Below are positions 8,498 through 16,660 of a DNA stretch of 42,767 nt, piece by piece. Position 1 is the stretch's first letter; each line of letters begins with the position of its first letter. The notes beneath the pieces were generated by a model. It saw only the letters and a program-made list of their open reading frames with translations. It made no database searches and had not been told where the DNA came from. This stretch comes from Alphaproteobacteria bacterium (GTDB lineage: Bacteria; Pseudomonadota; Alphaproteobacteria; Elsterales; Elsteraceae): contig JAAFIC010000018.1 in assembly GCA_013298565.1 (NCBI GenBank), forward strand, positions 1 to 42,767, given 5' to 3'. A program made the position numbers and the translations under genes.

Positions 8498-9835
8498 ATG
8501 GCTTTCCTAAGGCGTTGCGGCGGCAGGGCGAATTTCAGGCCGTTGGCGGCGCTGTTTGCCGTGCTGTTGCTGGTTGCGTGCGAGCGCCCGCCGGAAGATC
8601 TGTTTCGCGCTTGCGCCGCTCTAACCGGGGCGTTCGAGCCGCTGGGGGAGGCGGTTGAGCGCGCAAAGCCGGAGCAAATCGGCCCCCTATCCGTCCGTGT
8701 TGACTGGCGCTGGGGGGAGGGGCAGGCCGATGCGCTGCTCTGCCATTTCGCTGACCGGGCAAAAGCGCTCGAAAATCCGCCGTTGCGCGCCGCCGAAACC
8801 CTGCGAGGAGGGCCGCTGTCGGCGCGGGAACTTGCGGTGTTGGAGCTATGGGCAGGCATGGCGGGCGGTGGCCCGAAGCTCTATGACTCCAGCGTGCCGA
8901 TTGAAAAACAGGCGCTGGCAGGCTCGGCCTATCTGCTGCAACAACTGTTGAACGCGCTTACCGTCGGCAGCCTCTACGCGCTGGTTGCGGTGGGCTATGC
9001 GCTGATTTTCAGCCTGCTCGAAATCGTGAACTTTGCTTTTGGCGAGCTTGCGATGGTGGGCAGTATTCTGGCCTTCATCGTCATTATTGCGCTCGGTATG
9101 GCGGGGGTGGAAAGCGTTTGGATTCTGCTGCCCGCCGCCCTGCTGGCCGTGCTGGCCTATGGCGGCGTGTTGGGCCATGTGATCGACCGCAGTGTTTATC
9201 AGCCTATCGGGCGCGGTAATCGGCTCTCGCCGCTGGTGGCCGCGATTGGCCTATCGTTGGTCGTGCAGAACGCGGTGCTTCTCGCGCAAGGCCCGCGCGG
9301 TAAAATCTTACCCCCGTTGATCGACGGCGGCTGGACGCTGCACCTGGGCGACTCGACCGTGCGGTTCAGCTTCAGCCAACTGGTGATTATTCTGCTCGCG
9401 ACTGTGATTGGAGTGCTGCTCCATACTGCTGTGCAGCGCACGCGCTTCGGGCGGGATTTGCGCGCTTGTGCCGCCGATCCCACGATGGCGGGGTTGCTGG
9501 GTATTCCGGTGAACCGGGTTATCGCCCGCGCCTTTGCCCTTTCAACGGCGCTTGCCGGTGTCGGCGGGTTGGTGTCGGTGGTTTATTATGGCCAGACGGA
9601 TCATAGCATTGGCCTTGCGCTGGGGTTCAAAGCGCTGACCGGGGCCATTCTCGGCGGTATCGGCTCCTTGACCGGGGCGATGGCCGGGGCAATGTTAGTG
9701 GGGCTGGTGGAAATCCTCTTCGCCGCCTTCATCTCCAACGAGTTGCGCGATTTGGCGGTGTTTGCCCTCTTGGTCGGCGTGCTCATCGTGCGCCCCACGG
9801 GCCTGTTCGGCACCCGCACGGAGACGAGTTCATGA
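8498..9835 (+). CDS. livH: LivH-type branched-chain amino acid permease with lipoprotein-like N-terminal extension
   Basis: Residues ~140-445 are a typical LivH permease: LLQQLLNALTVGSLYALVAV opens it, followed by eight or so membrane helices and the cytoplasmic EAA-like loop GLLGIPVNRVIARAFALS. Ahead of it sit ~135 extra residues beginning with a signal-like helix and a lipobox (LVAC, Cys28), then a soluble Cys-containing segment. As I recall, similar leaders occur on LivH proteins of Rhodospirillales. The usual partners LivM, LivG, LivF and the binding protein are absent here. ATG 8498 is chosen over the TTG at 8486. The next gene overlaps by four bases (ATGA). Confidence 0.88.
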   Translation: MAFLRRCGGRANFRPLAALFAVLLLVACERPPEDLFRACAALTGAFEPLGEAVERAKPEQIGPLSVRVDWRWGEGQADALLCHFADRAKALENPPLRAAETLRGGPLSARELAVLELWAGMAGGGPKLYDSSVPIEKQALAGSAYLLQQLLNALTVGSLYALVAVGYALIFSLLEIVNFAFGELAMVGSILAFIVIIALGMAGVESVWILLPAALLAVLAYGGVLGHVIDRSVYQPIGRGNRLSPLVAAIGLSLVVQNAVLLAQGPRGKILPPLIDGGWTLHLGDSTVRFSFSQLVIILLATVIGVLLHTAVQRTRFGRDLRACAADPTMAGLLGIPVNRVIARAFALSTALAGVGGLVSVVYYGQTDHSIGLALGFKALTGAILGGIGSLTGAMAGAMLVGLVEILFAAFISNELRDLAVFALLVGVLIVRPTGLFGTRTETSS

Positions 9836-10218
9836 ACGAGATGCCCCCCGGTCCCGCCTGCACAACCCTTTATAACGGCTCCTGCCCGGTCTGCCGTTTC
9901 GAGATCAATCACTACCGAAGCCAGGACGCCCGCCAAAATCTTGGGCTAGGTTGGGTCGATATTGGCCGCACCCCCGATGCCGCCAGCGCCCTGGGGTTTG
10001 ATCCCGACGCGGTTCGCAAACGCCTGCACGTGCTCGATGCCGAGGGCAAGGTTCACATTGGTATTGAAGGCTTCCTGCTGCTCTGGTCCCACCTGCCGCG
10101 CTACCGCTGGCTGGGGCGGATCGTTGGCGCGCGGTGGATCAAACCGCTGGCGGTGGCGCTTTATGATCGAGTTCTAGCGCCACTGCTGTTTGCGTGGGAT
10201 CGGCGGCGGCGGGGCTGA
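9832..10218 (+). CDS. DCC family (DUF393) thiol-disulfide oxidoreductase-like protein
   Basis: The 128-residue product carries the DUF393 opening LYNGSCPVCRFEINHY, with Cys18 and Cys21 in a CPVC pair, and the family helix GIEGFLLLWSHLPRYRWLG. The family name comes from a conserved DxxCxxC motif; here the first position is Asn-Gly instead of Asp-Gly, a mild change. A thiol-redox role is proposed for the family but poorly tested. The start overlaps the livH stop by four bases, so translation is coupled. The 3' end overlaps the reverse frame of the next membrane protein by 80 bases. Confidence 0.8.
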   Translation: MNEMPPGPACTTLYNGSCPVCRFEINHYRSQDARQNLGLGWVDIGRTPDAASALGFDPDAVRKRLHVLDAEGKVHIGIEGFLLLWSHLPRYRWLGRIVGARWIKPLAVALYDRVLAPLLFAWDRRRRG

Positions 10219-10621
10219 CCTTCAGAAGAAAGCGCTGAACGAGTAAAATACCCCCCAATAAAATCGGTGACAGGTTAATCAAATAGGCAATCACCATGCC
10301 TAAACCGGAGGTTTCCGTCATAAAAAACCTGTCGCCGGCCCAAAATAGATAGGGAAGATAGATAAGCATTCCGAAGAACATCATGATCGTGTCGAACATC
10401 GTAAAAATTGGCTCGCCTGTGCGAACGCGAGAGGCCGTTTTAATAAATCCCCACCACCCTGCGCCGCCAAAAATAAATATAGGAAAAAAGAAAAACATCA
10501 TTAGGGCAAAAAATATCCATATAAAAAACAACATTATTGTCATAAAAAAGAGAGCGGTAACGAGAGTTTCACATATTATATGCGCTGTTGAGTGAAGGAG
10601 ACGAATTGGGCGGGTGTTCAT
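10139..10621 (-). CDS. Hypothetical polytopic membrane protein, AT-rich
   Basis: The 160-residue frame encodes about four hydrophobic segments (LVTALFFMTIMLFFIWIFFA, MFFFFPIFIFGGAGWWGF, a third around the MIMFFGMLIYLPYLFW region, and a fourth at GMVIAYLINLSPILLGGI). The base composition at 10230-10620 is far more AT-rich than its neighbours, a sign of recent transfer. The last ~27 codons run antisense through the DCC gene and look like read-through after loss of the original stop. ATG 10621 is preferred over TTG 10633. No family is recognised. It diverges from gltX. Confidence 0.6.
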   Translation of the reverse strand: MNTRPIRLLHSTAHIICETLVTALFFMTIMLFFIWIFFALMMFFFFPIFIFGGAGWWGFIKTASRVRTGEPIFTMFDTIMMFFGMLIYLPYLFWAGDRFFMTETSGLGMVIAYLINLSPILLGGILLVQRFLLKVSPAAADPTQTAVALELDHKAPPPAV

Positions 10622-10737
10622 GTTAACTCGCAAGTCGCTTTATCTGTGCCCGATGAGCATAGCCCAGAAAGGCTGATTGAACGACGATACAGTCTCCACC
10701 CTAGCCCAAACCGTCGCTCGCTGCTACAAAGCTCGGT

Positions 10738-12126
10738 ATGAGCACCATCACACGTTTTGCCCCGTCGCCGACGGGGATGCTGCATATCGGCGGGGCGCGC
10801 ACTGCCCTGTTCACCCTTCTCTACGCGCGCCACACGGGCGGCAAAGCGCTGTTGCGGATTGATGATACCGACCGCGAGCGTTCGACCGAGGCGGCGGTTC
10901 AGGCGATTTTCGCGGGGCTGGACTGGCTTGGCCTGCACTTCGATGGCGCGCCGGTGTTCCAGCACCAGCGCCTCGCGCGGCATGGAGAGGTGGCGGAACA
11001 GTTGCTGGCGGCGGGCAAAGCCTATCGCTGCTATGCCACGCCCGAAGAGTTGGAAGAGATGCGGAAGGCTGCGGCGCGGCGCGGTTTGCCGCCGCGCTAC
11101 GATGGCCGCTGGCGCGACCGCGACCCCCGCGAGGCACCAACAGATTCGCCCTTCGTTATTCGCCTGAAAACCCCGCGCACGGGCAGCACGATCATCCCTG
11201 ACCGCGTGCATAGCACGATCACGTTTGCCAACTCCGATCTCGATGATTTCATTCTGTTACGCGGCGACGGCTCGCCCACCTACATGCTTTCGACCGTAGT
11301 GGACGATATTGATATGGGCGTGACCCATATCATTCGCGGTGACGATCATATGACCAACGCCGCCCGCCAAGCGCAAATCTACGATGCGCTCAGTGTGCCG
11401 CGCCCTGTCTATGCCCACATCCCGCTGATCCACGGACCCGACGGCCAGAAACTCTCCAAACGTCATGGCGCGGTGGGGATTGGCGAGTACCGCGATCAAG
11501 GCTATTTGCCGGAAGCGGTGGTCTCCTACCTCATGGGCCTCGGCTGGGCCTCCGGGTTGGAGCATCCGACGCTGGATCGTGCGGCTCCGGCGTTCGACCT
11601 GTCGCACTTGGGTAAATCCCCGGCGCGGCTGGATATGGATGCGCTGGTATCCGCCAACTTCCACTTTATGAAGCACGCGGAAGATGCGCGCCTTGCCGAA
11701 CTCATTCTGCCGCATTTGGGCCGCGCGCCCGACGATCCCGCCAAAGCCTTGCTCACGGCAGCGATGCCAGGGCTGAAAGAACGCGCGAAAACCGTGCCGC
11801 ATCTGGCCGAAACCGCCGCTTTCTACCTCGCCCCGCGCCCAATTCCGGTGGAAGAGGCCGCGCAGGCGGTTCTGACGGAAGACGCGCTAACCCGCGTTCG
11901 CGCGGTGTTCGAGGCGTTGCAGGGCCACGCGGATTGGTCGCATGATGCGTTGGCCGCGCTAGTGAAGGCGCAAGCCAAAGCGCTGGATGTTCCTTTCGTC
12001 AAACTCGGTCAGCCGTTGCGCGCGGCGCTCACCGGGCGCACGAACTCGCCGGGTGTTGCCGAGGTGATGGCGTTGCTGGGGCGAGAGGAGAGCTTGGGAA
12101 GGCTGGCGGACGCGCTCTCCGCCTAA
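10738..12126 (+). CDS. gltX: Glutamyl-tRNA synthetase
   Basis: The 462-residue class I synthetase attaches glutamate to its tRNA. The HIGH-type motif is HIGG (16-19) inside RFAPSPTGMLHIGGART, and the KMSKS-type loop is KLSKR (~238). The RGDDHMTNAARQ and anticodon-binding C-terminal regions are present and the length is normal. Alphaproteobacteria often have two GltX paralogues, one of which may also charge tRNA-Gln before amidation; which one this is cannot be decided here. It converges with the RES toxin gene. Confidence 0.96.
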   Translation: MSTITRFAPSPTGMLHIGGARTALFTLLYARHTGGKALLRIDDTDRERSTEAAVQAIFAGLDWLGLHFDGAPVFQHQRLARHGEVAEQLLAAGKAYRCYATPEELEEMRKAAARRGLPPRYDGRWRDRDPREAPTDSPFVIRLKTPRTGSTIIPDRVHSTITFANSDLDDFILLRGDGSPTYMLSTVVDDIDMGVTHIIRGDDHMTNAARQAQIYDALSVPRPVYAHIPLIHGPDGQKLSKRHGAVGIGEYRDQGYLPEAVVSYLMGLGWASGLEHPTLDRAAPAFDLSHLGKSPARLDMDALVSANFHFMKHAEDARLAELILPHLGRAPDDPAKALLTAAMPGLKERAKTVPHLAETAAFYLAPRPIPVEEAAQAVLTEDALTRVRAVFEALQGHADWSHDALAALVKAQAKALDVPFVKLGQPLRAALTGRTNSPGVAEVMALLGREESLGRLADALSA

Positions 12127-12146
12127 CTCTAGTGTCGGACTGAACC

Positions 12147-12665
12147 TCAAGGCCAAGAAAGTTGATTCTTCGGCAGCCTTCCTGAAGGATCAAACGCCTC
12201 GACCTTGTGAGGCAGGAACGCTCCCCAACGCCACAGAACCAAATTCCTATTGGCCCTGCTCGCGCCGGGGGCAAAGCTCGGCACGATGATTCCGGCTAAA
12301 CCCGCTTCGATCAAGTACGTGGCAACGTCCCAGGACCGGGGGCGACGGCCCTCCGCCACGGCAAGCGCCCAACCATCGGAGAGCGCCGCAGCCTCAACGG
12401 CGAGCGTCTCCAGGGCAGCAGGATCGGTGAGATCGTGGATGTTCTCGCAGTCGATAGTGTAGGAAACGAGTGTTAGCGGGGGGACTTTGAAGGAAAAACC
12501 CTGACTGGCCTCAAGGATAGCCGTGTTCAAATCGAGCGAGAGATAGAGCGCAGCACAGCCGATAGGATTGAATCGTCCACCCTTTTGCGCGGCACCCGCA
12601 CCGGAGAGCGGCGCAAATGACCATCGGGGATCGTGTGCGCGAAAACACGTTCCGATGAATCTCAC
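12147..12665 (-). CDS. RES domain toxin (NAD-degrading)
   Basis: The 172-residue protein has the RES fold signature: GGRFNP with Arg31, ALYLS with Tyr41 and LEAS with Glu52, the three residues expected in the active pocket. Characterised RES toxins deplete NAD by phosphorolysis or hydrolysis and arrest growth. The start overlaps the stop of the upstream Xre-type antitoxin gene by four bases (ATGA), the usual antitoxin-first order. All key residues are present, so it is probably active. Confidence 0.92.
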   Translation of the reverse strand: MRFIGTCFRAHDPRWSFAPLSGAGAAQKGGRFNPIGCAALYLSLDLNTAILEASQGFSFKVPPLTLVSYTIDCENIHDLTDPAALETLAVEAAALSDGWALAVAEGRRPRSWDVATYLIEAGLAGIIVPSFAPGASRANRNLVLWRWGAFLPHKVEAFDPSGRLPKNQLSWP

Positions 12666-13090
12666 GCATAGCCTCCAAGGGCGAGCGAATCGAGATAGTC
12701 CCGTAGTGCGCTCGCATACCCCGCTTTTACGAGCGCTTCAGGCGTTCTATCAGCAAAAGCAGAGATTGGTTGGGCCGTGTACCACGCCAAAGCATGTTCG
12801 ATGCTGCCCGCCCAGGCGCTCACGCGCACCAGAATTTCAAGCATTTCCCGGAGTCGTGCTTGGGTCTTGGCACTGGACGAACGCGCAACTTTGTAGAGAG
12901 TATCGGGCGACAGGCCAGCCAGTTCGGCCAGATGCCCTTTGGTTGTGCGAAACCTCTCGACCATGCGCGCAATATCGACATCGCCCACCGGGTTTAGAAG
13001 TTCCGCCATCAGCCCAGCGTGCAGTGTCTGGGCACCGGGCGTACCAGTCGTTAGGTGTGACGGTCGAGAGGCAACGGGAATTTGGTACAT
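12662..13090 (-). CDS. Xre/MbcA/ParS-type antitoxin (DUF2384)
   Basis: The 142-residue product has an Xre-like helix-turn-helix (VERFRTTKGHLAELAGLSPDTLYKVAR region) and a C-terminal toxin-binding DUF2384 segment (WAGSIEHALAWYTAQPISAF, then ALVKAGYASALRDYLDSLALGGYA). It should neutralise the RES toxin and repress the operon. I place the start at ATG 13090, which has AGGGG upstream. The upstream ATG at 13135 lies close to a good promoter -10 box and would start the protein inside the promoter region. Confidence 0.9.
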   Translation of the reverse strand: MYQIPVASRPSHLTTGTPGAQTLHAGLMAELLNPVGDVDIARMVERFRTTKGHLAELAGLSPDTLYKVARSSSAKTQARLREMLEILVRVSAWAGSIEHALAWYTAQPISAFADRTPEALVKAGYASALRDYLDSLALGGYA

Positions 13091-13123
13091 AACGCCCCCT
13101 ATTTTGCCAGATTTAACAGGCTT

Positions 13124-13152
13124 AATATGGGGCATTAGTATCTAAAGTTCAA
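13124..13152 (-). promoter_or_regulatory. Probable promoter of the antitoxin-toxin operon
   Basis: On the minus strand TTGAAC (13152-13147) and CATATT (13129-13124) are 17 bases apart, a good sigma-70 pair, about 35 bases upstream of the chosen antitoxin start. Antitoxin operators normally overlap such promoters; no clear perfect palindrome is seen. Confidence 0.55.
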
Positions 13153-13211
13153 CGTATCGCTTTTTAACGGCTTAGACTGCGAAAGCGCGGTCGGCCAAGA
13201 GGGACACCCGC

Positions 13212-13871
13212 TTACGGCCCGCCGTGCGCCTTCGACCAAGCGTTGGGATCGGCGAGGAAGCTGCGGACTTCCACCATATCGGCGGCGGTCACGCGCTTAT
13301 CGAGGTCCGCCACGTCCAGGATTTCTTTCCAGGTGGAGAGGGAGTGCAGGGTGACGCCCAGATCGTCCAGTACCTTCAACCCGCCGCCGAAGGCTGCGTA
13401 GAAGAAAACAACGAGGGTATGGTCGCAGCGCGCGCCTGCTTCGCGCAAGGCATTGATAAAAGTGATCTTGCTGCCACCTTGGCTGGCGAGGTCTTCAACG
13501 AGCAGCACCCGGTCGCCGTCCTTGAAATGGCCTTCGATTTGGGCATTGCGCCCGAAGCCTTTCGGCTTTTTCCGCACGTAGAGCATGGGCAGCCCGAGGC
13601 GGTCGGCGAGCCAAGCGGCGTAGGGGATGCCAGCGGTCTCGCCGCCCGCCACTGCGTCGATCTGTTCATAGCCGATGCTGTCCGCAATCTTCTGCACGGC
13701 AAAATCTATCACGGCCTTACGCGCGCGCGGGAAGCCGATGATCTTGCGGCAATCCACATACACCGGGCTGAAGGTACCCGAGGTGAAGGTGAAGGGCTGG
13801 TGCGGGCGGATATGCACCGCTTCGATTTCGAGCAGCAACCGGGCGACGGATTGGGCGGGCGTGAGAGACAT
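13212..13871 (-). CDS. pyrE: Orotate phosphoribosyltransferase
   Basis: The 219-residue enzyme joins orotate to PRPP to give OMP in pyrimidine synthesis. It shows FTSGTFSPVYVDCRKI at the start, AGGETAGIPYAAWLADRLGLP, the flexible-loop lysines RKKPKGFGRNAQIEG and the PRPP-binding motif RVLLVEDLASQGGSK. The length is normal. It is transcribed alone, diverging from the crotonase gene. Confidence 0.96.
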   Translation of the reverse strand: MSLTPAQSVARLLLEIEAVHIRPHQPFTFTSGTFSPVYVDCRKIIGFPRARKAVIDFAVQKIADSIGYEQIDAVAGGETAGIPYAAWLADRLGLPMLYVRKKPKGFGRNAQIEGHFKDGDRVLLVEDLASQGGSKITFINALREAGARCDHTLVVFFYAAFGGGLKVLDDLGVTLHSLSTWKEILDVADLDKRVTAADMVEVRSFLADPNAWSKAHGGP

Positions 13872-14009
13872 GGGGATACCTTTACGGGCGGGCGAGCGGT
13901 AAGGCGTGATAAAGCTGAAGCGCCCGGCTGTCTAGTGCTGGGGGAATCTTGTTGCGCGGACTGCGGGCTTCTGATTTCTCATACCATGCAGCATCAGAAG
14001 GAGAGCGGC

Positions 14010-14789
14010 ATGAGCGCAGCGGCCTTGGGGCTAGACCGGCAGGGCGGTATTGTCACCGTTACTCTTAATCGTCCTGAAAAGCTGAATGTGTTGAATGCCG
14101 ATCTTTGGCGTGGTTTGGGCGCGGCTTTAACGCGGCTTGCGGAAGACGATAGTATTCGTTGCGTTATTCTCACCGGCGCGGGCAATCATTTTTGCGCGGG
14201 CGGCGATATTTCGGAATTTCAGAGTTTGCGCGCAACGCCCGACGCGGCGCGAGCCTACGCGAAACTCATGTACGCGACGCTGATCCAGTTGGAAGCCTTT
14301 CCGCATCCGCTAATCGCCGCTATCGAGGGGCGCTGCATCGGCGGCGGGGTGGAGTTTGCGTGCCTCGCCGACGTACGGATTGCCGGGGCCGGGGCCACCT
14401 TTGGCGTGCCGATCAATAAGCTCGGCTTTGTTATGTCTTATCCCGAAATTGCTGCGTTTATTCGGGCGTTGGGGCGGAAAGCCGCTGTGGAGATTCTGCT
14501 GGAGGGCCGAATTTTCGGCGCAGAGGAGGCCAAGGGCTATGGCATTGTCTCGCGCATCGTTGCGGATGGGGGGGCGTTGATCGAAGCGCAGGCGGCTGCC
14601 GAGCAGATTGCGTCGGGCGCGCCGTTGGTCAACCGCTGGCATAAGCAGTTCGCCCGCCGCCTAACGGAGGCCGCACCGCTGACCGAAGCCGAGGTGGCCG
14701 AAGGCTTCGCCTGCTTCGATAGCCAAGACTATCAAACGGGCATTGCCGCGTTCGTTGGCAAACAATCCCCCGAGTTCAAAGGTTTATAG
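14010..14789 (+). CDS. Enoyl-CoA hydratase/isomerase family protein (crotonase fold)
   Basis: The 259-residue product has the crotonase oxyanion-hole segments HFCAGGDISEF and EGRCIGGGVEFACLADVRIAG, with the GGGxE glutamate. It may hydrate or isomerise an enoyl-CoA in fatty-acid or amino-acid breakdown; the substrate is unknown. The reading frame is open far upstream (to 13224) but that part is antisense to pyrE. The true start is ATG 14010, preceded by AGAAGGAG; an ATG at 13986 is less likely. mipZ begins three bases after its stop, so the two may be co-transcribed. Confidence 0.9.
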   Translation: MSAAALGLDRQGGIVTVTLNRPEKLNVLNADLWRGLGAALTRLAEDDSIRCVILTGAGNHFCAGGDISEFQSLRATPDAARAYAKLMYATLIQLEAFPHPLIAAIEGRCIGGGVEFACLADVRIAGAGATFGVPINKLGFVMSYPEIAAFIRALGRKAAVEILLEGRIFGAEEAKGYGIVSRIVADGGALIEAQAAAEQIASGAPLVNRWHKQFARRLTEAAPLTEAEVAEGFACFDSQDYQTGIAAFVGKQSPEFKGL

Positions 14790-14792
14790 CCG

Positions 14793-15593
14793 ATGGCGCA
14801 TATCATCGTTCTGGGGAATGAGAAGGGCGGGTCGGGTAAATCCACCACCGCTATGCACGTGATTATCGGATTGCTGCGCGAGGGGCTGTCCGTCGCGTCG
14901 CTCGATCTCGACGCGCGCCAGGGCACGCTCACGCGCTATTTTCAAAACCGCACGGCGTATCGGGCGATGAAGGGCACGCCAATTCCGATTCCCGAACACG
15001 CCGCCTTGCTGCCGACCGAGGCTGAGAAGTTCGATGAGGTCGTCGAAGGCCTGTGGCGGCGGCATCAGGTGCTGGTTATCGACTGTCCGGGGGCAGACAC
15101 GCCCCTGTCGCGCAAGGCCCATGTTATCGCCGATACGCTGATTACGCCGCTCAACGATAGTTTTATTGATTTCGATGTGATCGGGCATGTGGACCCGGAA
15201 ACTCTGGCCGTGATTCGCCCCAGCACCTATGCCGAAATGGTATGGGAGCAGCGCAAGCGGCGCGCGATGGGCCGCTTGCCGCCGCTCGATTGGATTGTGA
15301 TGCGGAACCGCTTGTCCCATGTCGATGCGCGCAACAAGCAACTCGTTGCCCAAGCCCTTGAAGCCCTGGCCGGGCGGGTGGGATTCCGTATTGCGCCAGG
15401 GTTTTCCGAGCGCGTGATCTTCCGCGAACTGTTTCTGAGAGGGCTAACGCTGCTGGATTTGCGCGACGAAGGCGTGGACGTTCAAGTCTCGATGAGTCAC
15501 GTTGCGGCCCGGCAGGAGGTGCGGTCGTTGCTGACCTCGCTTAACCTTTCGCTGCTGAAAACGCTTTCTGGCGAGGAAATTACCAAAGCTTAA
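14793..15593 (+). CDS. mipZ: MipZ-type division-plane positioning ATPase
   Basis: The 266-residue ParA/MinD-family protein has the deviant Walker A motif GNEKGGSGKSTT (8-19) and the Walker B region VLVIDCPGADTPLSRKAH. The SFIDFDVIGHVDPET and MRNRLSHVDARNK segments are typical of alphaproteobacterial MipZ. In Caulobacter MipZ binds ParB at the chromosome poles and forms a gradient that inhibits FtsZ, so the cell divides at the middle. The neighbourhood here holds surface-sugar genes and not par genes. Confidence 0.93.
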   Translation: MAHIIVLGNEKGGSGKSTTAMHVIIGLLREGLSVASLDLDARQGTLTRYFQNRTAYRAMKGTPIPIPEHAALLPTEAEKFDEVVEGLWRRHQVLVIDCPGADTPLSRKAHVIADTLITPLNDSFIDFDVIGHVDPETLAVIRPSTYAEMVWEQRKRRAMGRLPPLDWIVMRNRLSHVDARNKQLVAQALEALAGRVGFRIAPGFSERVIFRELFLRGLTLLDLRDEGVDVQVSMSHVAARQEVRSLLTSLNLSLLKTLSGEEITKA

Positions 15594-15707
15594 TCGCCCC
15601 ACGGCTTGCGCGTTAAGGCGCGGATGTGGCAAGTAAACGGGCAATCGCGCCACCCCCTTGGCCCTCACAGGAGGGCCGGATGCCGCGACGTGCAAGCCGA
15701 GGATTTC

Positions 15708-16583
15708 ATGGCCGTCCGCAAGGTTCGTAAAGCTGTTTTCCCCGTCGGTGGATTAGGGACTAGGTTCCTGCCCGCCACCAAGGCCATGCCGAAAGAAATG
15801 CTGCCGGTGGTGGATAAACCCTTGATCCAATATGCGGTGGAAGAAGCACGCGCGGCGGGGATCGAGGAGTTTATCTTCGTCACCGGGCGCGGCAAGGAAG
15901 CGATTGAGGATCATTTCGACCATTCGGGCGAGCTGCAAAATGCGCTGCTCAGTCGGGGCAAGGATGATCTGTGGGCGCTGATTAAGGATATTCCGCTAGG
16001 GCCGGGGCGTATCGCCTATACCCGCCAGCCGGAGCCTTTGGGCCTGGGCCATGCCGTATGGTGCGCCCGTGCGCTAATTAATGGCGAGCCTTTCGCCGTT
16101 TTGCTGGCCGACGATCTTATTCTCTCCGATCAGCCGTGCCTGAAGCAAATGATCGAAGCCTATGAGGATTTAGGCGGCAGTATGGTAGCGGTGATGGATG
16201 TGCCGCGCGAGCATACCTCCCGCTATGGTATTCTCGACCCCGTGTCCGATGATGGCCGCTTGGTGCAAGTGCGCGGTGTGGTGGAAAAGCCGAAACCGGC
16301 GATGGCACCGTCTAATCTCGCCATTATTGGCCGCTACATTCTTGATCCGCAGGTTCTAACCTATTTGGAGCGGCAAGAGCGCGGCGCGGGCGGGGAAATT
16401 CAGCTTACCGATGCCTTGGCCGACGTGATTGGCGAACAGCCGTTCCACGGGCTACGGTTCGAGGGGCGGCGGTTCGATTGCGGCGATAAGGTGGGGTTCT
16501 TGGAAGCCAATATCGCCTTTGCCCTTGATCGCGACGATATGGCGGACGCGGTTCGGCGGATTTTGGCCTCCTACACCGCGTAA
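15708..16583 (+). CDS. galU: UTP-glucose-1-phosphate uridylyltransferase
   Basis: The 291-residue enzyme makes UDP-glucose from UTP and glucose 1-phosphate. It has the nucleotidyltransferase signature GGLGTRFLPATKAMPKEMLP, the substrate segment GLGHAVWCAR and the DDLI and VVEKPKP motifs. I start at ATG 15708, which has GAGGA seven bases upstream; the frame runs back to 15606 without a convincing start. It feeds the next gene, ugd. A GGCCCTC/GAGGGCC hairpin lies at 15660-15677 in the leader. The stop codon lies in a short tandem repeat of CGTAAATACAG (16579-16601). Confidence 0.96.
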   Translation: MAVRKVRKAVFPVGGLGTRFLPATKAMPKEMLPVVDKPLIQYAVEEARAAGIEEFIFVTGRGKEAIEDHFDHSGELQNALLSRGKDDLWALIKDIPLGPGRIAYTRQPEPLGLGHAVWCARALINGEPFAVLLADDLILSDQPCLKQMIEAYEDLGGSMVAVMDVPREHTSRYGILDPVSDDGRLVQVRGVVEKPKPAMAPSNLAIIGRYILDPQVLTYLERQERGAGGEIQLTDALADVIGEQPFHGLRFEGRRFDCGDKVGFLEANIAFALDRDDMADAVRRILASYTA

Positions 16584-16660
16584 ATACAGGCGTAAATACA
16601 GCGCCTGCCGCCCCCTACAGAACGGGGGGAGTGAGACGGCGCGCAAGAAAGGAAAGTTTG

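Noticed and set aside
13224-14009. N-terminal 262-codon extension of the crotonase frame
   Set aside because: It is antisense to pyrE and unlike any crotonase; the ribosome site at 14010 marks the real start.
16579-16601. Tandem CGTAAATACAG repeat after galU as a CRISPR or iteron array
   Set aside because: There are only two copies without spacers, and one holds the galU stop codon; it is a simple local duplication.
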